Source: Streptomyces deccanensis (GTDB lineage: Bacteria; Actinomycetota; Actinomycetes; Streptomycetales; Streptomycetaceae). Taken from it: a stretch of DNA of 64,000 nucleotides. Within the stretch, counting starts at the first letter, position 1. Each line of letters starts with the position of its first letter. The translations under genes were made by a program, and so were the position numbers. A model generated the notes under the pieces. That model saw only the letters and a list, made by a program, of their open reading frames with translations, was not told where the DNA came from and made no database searches. Below, in pieces: positions 25,115 to 31,930 of the stretch. The DNA lies in the NCBI RefSeq assembly GCF_022385335.1, contig NZ_CP092431.1:7812001-7876000 (forward strand). The letters are read 5' to 3'.

Positions 25115-25864
25115 ATGCCCCGAGTCCTCGTCGTCGGCGAGTCCTGGTTCACGTACACGGTCCATCAGAAGGGCTTCGACGCCTTCCACACCGCCGAGTA
25201 CACCGAGGGCGGCGGCGTCTTCCTCGACGCGCTGCGCTCACGCGGCCACGAGGTGACGTACGTGCCCGCGCACGAGATACCGACCCGGGTCCCGGACACC
25301 GCCGACGGCTTCGACGCGTTCGACGTGGTGGTCATCAGCGATGTCGGCGCGAACAGCTTCCAACTGCCGCCGGAGACGTTCAACCGGTCCGAGCCCGCGC
25401 CCGACCGCTCGGAGCTGGTGCGGGACTTCGTCGAGCGGGGCGGAGGTGTGCTGATGATCGGCGGCTATCTGACCTTCAGCGGTATCGACGCCCGTGCGCG
25501 CTGGGGGCGTACGCCGCTGGCCGCCGCCCTGCCGGTGACGATGCTCGACCGCGACGACCGGGTGGAGCTGCCGGCCGGGGCCGTCCCCGAGGTGGTGGGC
25601 CGACACCCGGTGGTCGCCGGACTCGACCGGACCTGGCCGGCCCTGCTCGGCCTCAACGAGGTGGCCGTACGACAGGACGCCGCGCTGCTCGCCGAATGCG
25701 CCGGGCATCCGCTGCTGGCCGTCGGCGACCACGGCAGGGGCCGCTCGGCCGCGTTCACCTCCGACGTCGCCCCGCACTGGGCCCCACCCCCGTTCCTGGC
25801 CTGGGACGGATACGCCGACCTGTGGGACCACCTCGTCCACTGGCTCGCGGGGGAGGACCTGTGA
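25115..25864 (+). CDS. Class I glutamine-amidotransferase-like protein (PF07090 type)
   Basis: A 249-residue protein with the GATase1-like fold: VLVVGESWFTYTVHQKGFD at the start, FDVVVISDVGANSFQLPP, and GGGVLMIGGYLTFSGI where class I amidotransferases carry the nucleophile elbow. No Cys is present at the elbow, so it is probably not a classical glutaminase. Such proteins often accompany sugar or nucleoside catabolism genes. It is coupled to the nucleoside phosphorylase gene by a GTGA overlap, implying a shared pathway. GAGAAAGGCGG precedes the ATG. The reaction is unknown. Confidence 0.75.
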   Translation: MPRVLVVGESWFTYTVHQKGFDAFHTAEYTEGGGVFLDALRSRGHEVTYVPAHEIPTRVPDTADGFDAFDVVVISDVGANSFQLPPETFNRSEPAPDRSELVRDFVERGGGVLMIGGYLTFSGIDARARWGRTPLAAALPVTMLDRDDRVELPAGAVPEVVGRHPVVAGLDRTWPALLGLNEVAVRQDAALLAECAGHPLLAVGDHGRGRSAAFTSDVAPHWAPPPFLAWDGYADLWDHLVHWLAGEDL

Positions 25865-26706
25865 CGGCCACGGCCGACGCCGCCGAGGGCACCACGGAAG
25901 ACACCGCGAAGTCCGCGCCCGGGCCGGCGGCCGCAGCCGCCTCCGCCGCCGACGCTCCCGTGTCCGCCGGTACGCCCCACATCTCCGCCGCCCCCGGCGA
26001 CTTCGCCCCCCTCGTGCTGATGCCCGGGGACCCGCGGCGGGCCCGGCGGATCGCCGAGACCGTGTTGGACGACGCGCGGCTGGTCACCGAGGTGCGCGGC
26101 ATCCTCGGGTACACCGGCACGTACCGGGGCGTGCCGATGTCGGTGCTCGCCTCCGGCATGGGCATCCCGTCGATGTCGATCTACGCGACGGAGCTGTTCC
26201 GGCACTACGGGGTCCGCCGGATCGTCCGGGTCGGCACGGCGGGCGCGCTGCCCACCTCGGTCGCCCTCCGGGACGTCGTCATCGCCTCCGCCGCGCACAC
26301 CGACTCCAGCGTCAGCCGTCTCCTGGTGGACGGGGTGACCCTGTCCCTCGCCGCGTCCTACCGGCCGCTGCGCGCGGCCGTCGACGCCGCCGACGCCGAG
26401 GCACCGGGCGCACCGAGCGGCCCTCGGCGCCCGGCCGTGCACATCGGGCCGGTGTTCTCCAGCGACCATTTCTACCTCGACCGTCCCGCGGTCCTCGACG
26501 CCCTCGAACGCCGGGGCACCCTCGCCGTAGAGATGGAGGCGGCCGGGCTGTACGCCGTGGCCGCGGCGGAGGGCCGTGAGGCGCTCGCCGTGCTGACCGT
26601 GTCGGACCACGTCCGCACCGGTGAGGCCCTGTCCGCCGCGGACCGGGAAACCGGGTTCGACCGGGCCGTCCGCATCGCCGCGGCCGCACTGTCGGCCGAC
26701 GGCTGA
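25861..26706 (+). CDS. deoD: Purine nucleoside phosphorylase, DeoD type
   Basis: A 281-residue protein with hexameric PNP motifs: HISAAPGDFAPLVLMPGDPR (phosphate site), MGIPSMSIYATEL, EMEAAGLYAV (ribose/base site) and TVSDHVRTGE with the catalytic Asp. It phosphorolyses purine (deoxy)nucleosides to base and (deoxy)ribose 1-phosphate. It carries a 40-residue Ala/Thr-rich N-terminal extension absent from E. coli DeoD. The GTG start overlaps the preceding stop (GTGA). It fits salvage of nucleosides brought in by the following ABC transporter. Confidence 0.9.
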   Translation: MTATADAAEGTTEDTAKSAPGPAAAAASAADAPVSAGTPHISAAPGDFAPLVLMPGDPRRARRIAETVLDDARLVTEVRGILGYTGTYRGVPMSVLASGMGIPSMSIYATELFRHYGVRRIVRVGTAGALPTSVALRDVVIASAAHTDSSVSRLLVDGVTLSLAASYRPLRAAVDAADAEAPGAPSGPRRPAVHIGPVFSSDHFYLDRPAVLDALERRGTLAVEMEAAGLYAVAAAEGREALAVLTVSDHVRTGEALSAADRETGFDRAVRIAAAALSADG

Positions 26707-26748
26707 AATTCCCCTGGAAGAAATCAAACAGAAACCGTTCGGCGTAGC

Positions 26749-26760
26749 CAAAACGTTTTG
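26749..26760. promoter_or_regulatory. LacI-type operator, copy 2
   Basis: CAAAACGTTTTG, identical to 22582-22593, lies 109 bases before the transporter lipoprotein start in the 163-base gap after deoD. It should place the transporter operon under the same LacI repressor. Confidence 0.8.
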
Positions 26761-26869
26761 CACTTCCTACTGTCGCTGTCAACGAGGACAGAGGACTGAG
26801 GAGCAGCCGGCAGAGCGCCGAAGTCAGAAGACCGGGAAAGCAGGGAAAATGATCAGGAGGTCGACGACG

Positions 26870-27961
26870 ATGAGAAGTTACGGACCGGGAGCCGCCGTCG
26901 CGGTGGCGGGAATGCTCGTGCTGAGCGCGTGCGGCGGAACGGGGTCGGACGATTCCGGGGCGGCCTCCTCCGGAAAGCCCAGGATCAAATTGGTGGTCAA
27001 TGGCGGCCTCGGCGACAAGTCGTTCTTCGACTCCGCCTACGAGGGCCTGAAGCGGGCCGAGAGCAAGCTCGGCTACGAGCTGAAGGTGGTGGAGCTCGGC
27101 TCGGACCGCACCAAGTGGGAGCCGGGATTCGAGGACGCGGCGGCCGCCGACGACTACGACATCCTCGCGGCCGGCACCTTCGACGTCACCGACTACATCG
27201 GTGAACTCGCCCCGCAGTACCCGGACAAGAAGTTCTGGGTGTTCGACTCCGCTGTCGACTACACCGGCAAGAACGGCTGTTCCAACAAGTGCGAGAACGT
27301 CTACTCGGTGACCTTCAAGCAGAACGAGGGCGGATATCTGGCCGGATTCCTCGCCGAGAAGCTCGTCGCCGAGAAAGCCCTCAAGGGCGCCGAATCCCTG
27401 AACAAGGTCGGAGTCGTCGGCGGCGTGAAGATCCCCGTCATCGAGGACTTCATCGTCGGATTCAAGGCCGGATTCAAGGCGGCCGGCGGCAAGAACTCCG
27501 ACGTCCTCACCCAGTACGTCGGCGGCGACAAGCCCTTCGGTGACCCGGCGAAGGGCAAGGAGATCTCCACCGCGATGTACGGGCAGGGCGCCGCCCTCGT
27601 CTGGCCGGTCGCCGGCCTCTCCGGACTCGGCACCTTCGAGTCGGCCGCGAGCGCCGGCCGCTACACCTTCGGCGTCGACTCCGACCAGTACCAGACCCTC
27701 ACGGACAACGCCCAGAAGAACACCGTCGTCACGTCGATCCTCAAGAACGTCGGCAACGCCCTCTACCAGGCCGCCGAGGACGACAAGAAGGACGCCGTAA
27801 AGTACGGCGCCGTGCAGAGCGTCGGTCTCGCCGAGGACGCGGTCGGCTACGTCGACGACGCCCACTTCCAGGAGATCGTGCCGGAGAAGATCCGCACCGA
27901 GCTCCAGGAGGCGGCCGACCGCGTGAAGTCCGGTTCCCTCACGGTCCCCAGCGCCTTCTGA
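26870..27961 (+). CDS. BMP-family nucleoside-binding lipoprotein
   Basis: A 363-residue solute-binding lipoprotein: signal with lipobox LSAC, then the BMP/PnrA fold (LVVNGGLGDKSFFDSAYEGL, NEGGYLAGFLAE, VGVVGGVKIPVIEDFIVGFK, GVDSDQ). BMP proteins bind purine nucleosides for ABC import. The ATG at 26870 is decided by a perfect AGGAGG (26855-26860) nine bases upstream; an in-frame ATG at 26849 precedes that ribosome site. First gene of the transporter operon, preceded by the CAAAACGTTTTG operator. Confidence 0.92.
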   Translation: MRSYGPGAAVAVAGMLVLSACGGTGSDDSGAASSGKPRIKLVVNGGLGDKSFFDSAYEGLKRAESKLGYELKVVELGSDRTKWEPGFEDAAAADDYDILAAGTFDVTDYIGELAPQYPDKKFWVFDSAVDYTGKNGCSNKCENVYSVTFKQNEGGYLAGFLAEKLVAEKALKGAESLNKVGVVGGVKIPVIEDFIVGFKAGFKAAGGKNSDVLTQYVGGDKPFGDPAKGKEISTAMYGQGAALVWPVAGLSGLGTFESAASAGRYTFGVDSDQYQTLTDNAQKNTVVTSILKNVGNALYQAAEDDKKDAVKYGAVQSVGLAEDAVGYVDDAHFQEIVPEKIRTELQEAADRVKSGSLTVPSAF

Positions 27962-27990
27962 CCCCCGTACCCACCCCGAACGGCCTTGAG

Positions 27991-29670
27991 ATGAACGAGT
28001 CATGGGACCCGGCCGGGCCCGCCGTCGCCACCCGCGCGGTCACCAAGACCTACGCCAACGGCGTCCGCGCGGTCCGGGGCGTCGACCTCGACGTACCGGC
28101 CGGTGAGATCCGCGCGGTCGTCGGCGAGAACGGCGCTGGCAAGTCCACGCTGATGAAGCTGCTCTACGGCCTGGAGCAGCCCACCTCCGGCGAGATCCTG
28201 ATCGGTGGCCGGCCCCGCGTGCTGCGCGGTCCGGCGGCCGCGATCGCGCTCGGCGTGGGCATGGTCCACCAGAACCTGATGCTGGTGCCGTCCTTCACCG
28301 TCGCCCAGAACGTCGTCCTCGGCGTCGAGCCGGGCCGGCGGGGCCTGGTCGACGCCGGGGCGGCCGTCGAGGCCACCGCCCGGCTCGCCGAGGAGGCCGG
28401 TCTCGCCGTCGATCCGCTGGCCCGTATCGACGAGGTCTCGGTCGGCATGCGCCAGCGCGCCGAGATCCTCAAGGCCCTCCACCGCCGCGCCCGGATCCTG
28501 ATCCTGGACGAGCCGACCGCCGTCCTCACCCCGCAGGAGTCGGAGGACCTCTTCGCCGCCGTGCGACGCCTGCGCGACGGCGGGATGACCGTGCTGTTCA
28601 TCTCCCACAAGCTGCGCGAGGTGCGGGAGATCAGCGACCGGGTGAGCGTGATGCGGGCCGGCGCCCTCGTCGGGACCGTCGCCACGGCCGACACCTCCGA
28701 GCGTGAACTCGCCGCGATGATGGTCGGCCGCGAGATGTCCCTCGACGTGGACCGGGCCCCCGCCCGGCGCGCCGGGACCACGCTGCGGGTGCGGGACCTG
28801 GGTTACTCCGCGCCGACCGGGCAGTCCCTGCACGGCCTCGACTTCGACGTCGCCGCCGGTGAGATCGTCGGCGTGGCCGGGATCGAGGGCAACGGCCAGA
28901 CCGAACTCGCCGAGATCCTCGCCGGGTTGCGGCGACCGAGCACGGGGACGGTACGGGTCGGCGACACCGACACCGCCGGGCTGGACGTCGCGGGACACCG
29001 CCGGGCCGGCATCGGATACGTCCCCGAGGATCGCCTCCACGACGGGGCCGCGCTGGACGAGTCCATCGCCGACAACCTCGTCGTCGACCGGCACGACCGC
29101 CCGCCCCTCGCCCGCCGGGGCGTCCTCAGCCCGGCCGGCGTACGCGCCCACGCCGAACGCCTGGTCGCGGACTACGCCATCCGTACCCCCGACCCGTCCG
29201 TCCCCGTGCGCGCGCTGTCGGGCGGCAATCTGCAGAAGGTCGTCGTCGCCCGCGAACTCTCCGCCGGGCCACGGCTGTTGATCGCCGCCCAGGTCACCCG
29301 GGGCGTGGACATCGGCGCGATGCGCTTCATGTACGAACGTCTCGTCGCCGCCCGCGACGAGGGCGCCGCGGTCCTCCTCATCTCCGCCGACCTCACCGAA
29401 CTCCTCGCCCTCTCCGACCGGTTGCTCGTCCTCAAGGACGGCCGGCTCGTCGGCCGCTTCGACGACACGACGGGCCTCACGGAGAAGCGGGTCGGCCTGT
29501 ACATGCTCGGCGTCGAACACCACGCGCCGGAACGGCTGAAAGCCGGACTGGACGACAACGGCCCCGACTCCGACCCAGGCCCAGGCCCAGGCCCAGGCCC
29601 AGGCCCAGCCCCAGGCCCAGGCTCCGACGACTCCGGCTCCGGCCGCTCCGGAAAGGCGGCGGCCTCGTGA
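27991..29670 (+). CDS. Nucleoside ABC transporter ATPase (two ATPase halves)
   Basis: A 559-residue protein with two ABC domains, as in NupA/sugar-type importers. The first half has GENGAGKSTL, VSVGMRQRAEILKAL and LILDEPTAVLTP. The second half has a degenerate P-loop (GIEGNGQTEL) but an intact signature (LSGGNLQKVVVARELS), with AAQVTRGVD in place of the usual Walker B. The last 40 residues are a Pro-Gly-rich tail encoded by a CCAGGC hexamer repeat (29575-29622) that is not part of the fold. It is coupled to the first permease by GTGA. Substrate: purine nucleosides, from the BMP partner. Confidence 0.92.
   Translation: MNESWDPAGPAVATRAVTKTYANGVRAVRGVDLDVPAGEIRAVVGENGAGKSTLMKLLYGLEQPTSGEILIGGRPRVLRGPAAAIALGVGMVHQNLMLVPSFTVAQNVVLGVEPGRRGLVDAGAAVEATARLAEEAGLAVDPLARIDEVSVGMRQRAEILKALHRRARILILDEPTAVLTPQESEDLFAAVRRLRDGGMTVLFISHKLREVREISDRVSVMRAGALVGTVATADTSERELAAMMVGREMSLDVDRAPARRAGTTLRVRDLGYSAPTGQSLHGLDFDVAAGEIVGVAGIEGNGQTELAEILAGLRRPSTGTVRVGDTDTAGLDVAGHRRAGIGYVPEDRLHDGAALDESIADNLVVDRHDRPPLARRGVLSPAGVRAHAERLVADYAIRTPDPSVPVRALSGGNLQKVVVARELSAGPRLLIAAQVTRGVDIGAMRFMYERLVAARDEGAAVLLISADLTELLALSDRLLVLKDGRLVGRFDDTTGLTEKRVGLYMLGVEHHAPERLKAGLDDNGPDSDPGPGPGPGPGPAPGPGSDDSGSGRSGKAAAS
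29575..29622 (+). repeat. CCAGGC hexamer repeat, eight units
   Basis: Eight 6-base units (one is CCAGCC) in frame near the 3' end of the ABC ATPase gene, encoding alternating Pro-Gly. Its length could vary by slippage. Confidence 0.9.
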
Positions 29671-30800
29671 CCGGCACACTCATCGAGAGCGAGGACCGCC
29701 GGGAGTACCGGGCCACCCGGCGCCGCGGCCTCGCCGTCGACCTCAGCATGACCCTGGCGACGATTCTGGCCGCCCTCGTCATCGGCTTCCTCGTGATGCT
29801 CGCCACCGGCAAGGACCCGGTCGCCGCCTACGAGGCTCTGCTCACCGGCCCGTTGGAGCGCTCCTTCCGCGTCGGCCGCTGGCTGGAGGACGCCACCACG
29901 CTCACCCTGCTGGGTCTGTCGGTGGCCATTCCCTTCCGGGCCCGCCAGATCAGTCTGGGCGCCGAGAGCCAGCTGTACGCGGGCGCGCTCGCGGCGGCCA
30001 TGGTCGCGATCCTCCTGCCGCTGCCGCCCGTCGCCGCGGTGATCGTCCCGCTGGTCGCCGCCGCGGCGGCCGGGGCCGGCATGGGCTTCGTACCCGGCTC
30101 GATGAAGGCACGGCTCGGCGCCAACGAGATCGTCGCGACGCTGATGCTCAACGCCATCGTCGTCCGCGTCTACGACTACCTGGTGAACGGCCCGTTGAAG
30201 GAGCCCGGCAGCAGCGCCGTCCACTCGGAGCGCATCCAGCCGGACTCCGCGCTCACCCCGCTCACCGAATGGCTCGGCGTCCCCTTCGGCCGCGCCAACG
30301 TCGGCTTCCTCCTGATGCTGCTCACCGCCGTCGCCCTGTGGCTGCTCGTCACCCGTACCCCGCTCGGCTACCGCATCCGGATGACCGGGTCCAATCCGCA
30401 CTTCGCCGAGTACGGCGGTATCCGCGTCCCTCGCGCCATCGAGTGGAGCTTCGTGATCGGCGGGGCCGTCGCGGGCCTGGCCGGAGCGCACCTCGTGCAG
30501 GGCGTGTACGGGCGCCTCGAACCCGGGCTCGCCGGGAGCCTCGCCTTCGAGGGGATCGTGGTGGCGCTGCTCGCCCGGAACAACCCGCTGGTCGTCGTGG
30601 TCGCCGGCCTCTTCTACTCCTACCTGCGTGCCGGGGGAGACATCATGGAACAGCAGACGGACGTGGGCACGGAGATCGTGGTCGTGATCCAGGCGGTCAT
30701 CGTCCTCCTGGTCACCGCCCAGGCCCTGCCCAACCTCCTCAAACGCCGTCTCGCCCGCCGACCGGCGAACGCTCCGCACGGCGAGGGGGCCGCCCGATGA
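29667..30800 (+). CDS. Nucleoside ABC transporter permease 1
   Basis: A 377-residue membrane protein of the BPD_transp_2 family with about nine helices. Signature regions are LGLSVAIPFRARQISLGAES, LGANEIVATLMLNAIVVR and the loop MTGSNPHFAEYGGI. It pairs with the next permease to form the import channel. The GTG start overlaps the ATPase stop and its own stop overlaps the next ATG (ATGA), so the three are co-translated. Confidence 0.9.
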   Translation: MTGTLIESEDRREYRATRRRGLAVDLSMTLATILAALVIGFLVMLATGKDPVAAYEALLTGPLERSFRVGRWLEDATTLTLLGLSVAIPFRARQISLGAESQLYAGALAAAMVAILLPLPPVAAVIVPLVAAAAAGAGMGFVPGSMKARLGANEIVATLMLNAIVVRVYDYLVNGPLKEPGSSAVHSERIQPDSALTPLTEWLGVPFGRANVGFLLMLLTAVALWLLVTRTPLGYRIRMTGSNPHFAEYGGIRVPRAIEWSFVIGGAVAGLAGAHLVQGVYGRLEPGLAGSLAFEGIVVALLARNNPLVVVVAGLFYSYLRAGGDIMEQQTDVGTEIVVVIQAVIVLLVTAQALPNLLKRRLARRPANAPHGEGAAR

Positions 30801-31732
30801 GTTCCGTCGTCGACGTCGTCCTCAGCAGTGCCTTCCTCGCGGCCGTGCTGCGCGTGGCGACCCCCTATCTGCTCGCCGCCATGGGCGGACTCGTCGCCGA
30901 ACGCGCCGGCATCAGCAACATCGCCCTGGAGGGCCAGATGCTGAGCGCCGCCTGCACGGGCGCGCTGGTCGCCGGCTACAGCGGCTCGGTCGCGGCCGGC
31001 GCCCTGGCCGGCGTGACGGTGGCCGTCCTCCTCGGCCTCCTCCTCGCCGCGCTCCGTCTCGAACTGGGCGCCGACGCGATCATCGCGGGCATCGGCCTCA
31101 ACCTGCTCGCCTCCGGCGGCACCGCCTACGCCGTCTTCACCCTCCTCGGCGACAAGGGCGGCACGTCGGGCCTGAAGAGCGGCACCCTGCCCACGGTCAC
31201 CCTGCCCGGCATCGAGGACATCCCGGTCGTGGGTGACGTACTGAGCGGGCAGAACATGCTGACCTGGCTGGCCTTCCTCGCGGCACCCTTCGTCGCCTGG
31301 CTCTTCTACCGCACCCGCTTCGGCTTCCACCTCCGCGCGGTCGGCGAGATGCCGGACGCCGCCGCCTCCGTCGGCATCGCGGTACGGCGCGTGCAGTACG
31401 CCGGTCTCGCCCTCAGCGGCGCGCTGGCCGGCCTCGCCGGGGTGTTCCTCAGCATGGGGTACGTGTCCTTCTTCGTCCGGGACATGACCGCCGGCCGCGG
31501 CTTCATCGCCCTCGCCGCGGTCTTCCTCGGTGGCCTGCGCCCCTGGGGCGTCTTCCTCGCCGCCCTCGGCTTCGGCGCGGCCGAGGCCCTGGCGGTCCAG
31601 CTCGGCACCCTCGACGTCCCCCCGCAACTGGTGTCGACCATCCCGTACGCCATGACGCTGGTCGCGCTGGCCGTGTACGCCTGGCGCAGGAAGCGCCGAG
31701 GCGCGGGGCAGGTGGCCCCGGCATCCCTCTGA
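30797..31732 (+). CDS. Nucleoside ABC transporter permease 2
   Basis: A 311-residue polytopic protein, second subunit of the channel (BPD_transp_2): GGLVAERAGISNIALEGQML, ELGADAIIAGIGLNLLASGG and the loop RAVGEMPDAAASVGI. It is coupled to permease 1 by ATGA. The operon ends with a long palindrome (31755-31865). Confidence 0.9.
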   Translation: MSSVVDVVLSSAFLAAVLRVATPYLLAAMGGLVAERAGISNIALEGQMLSAACTGALVAGYSGSVAAGALAGVTVAVLLGLLLAALRLELGADAIIAGIGLNLLASGGTAYAVFTLLGDKGGTSGLKSGTLPTVTLPGIEDIPVVGDVLSGQNMLTWLAFLAAPFVAWLFYRTRFGFHLRAVGEMPDAAASVGIAVRRVQYAGLALSGALAGLAGVFLSMGYVSFFVRDMTAGRGFIALAAVFLGGLRPWGVFLAALGFGAAEALAVQLGTLDVPPQLVSTIPYAMTLVALAVYAWRRKRRGAGQVAPASL

Positions 31733-31754
31733 TGCCGTCTGCTGCCAAGTGGGT

Positions 31755-31865
31755 GGCTGGTCGCGCGGTTCCCCGCGCCCCTGGAAAAGCGGGGCTGCGC
31801 CCCTGCTTTTTCGCCCCGAAACGGCCGTAGGCCTTTCAGGGGCGCGGGGAACCGCGCGACCAGCC
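31755..31865. repeat. Dispersed Streptomyces palindrome, copy B (29-bp arms)
   Basis: Perfect 29-base inverted arms at 31755-31783 and 31837-31865 (containing GGGGCGCGGGGAACCGCGCG) around a 53-base loop with its own hairpin. It separates the transporter from the nucleotidase gene and could terminate the former. Short open frames across it are not genes. Confidence 0.9.
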
Positions 31866-31930
31866 CCCACCGGACCCGCACCCCGCGACGCAACACATCG
31901 AACCCCCACCCTCCCCGGAAGGGAACACCC

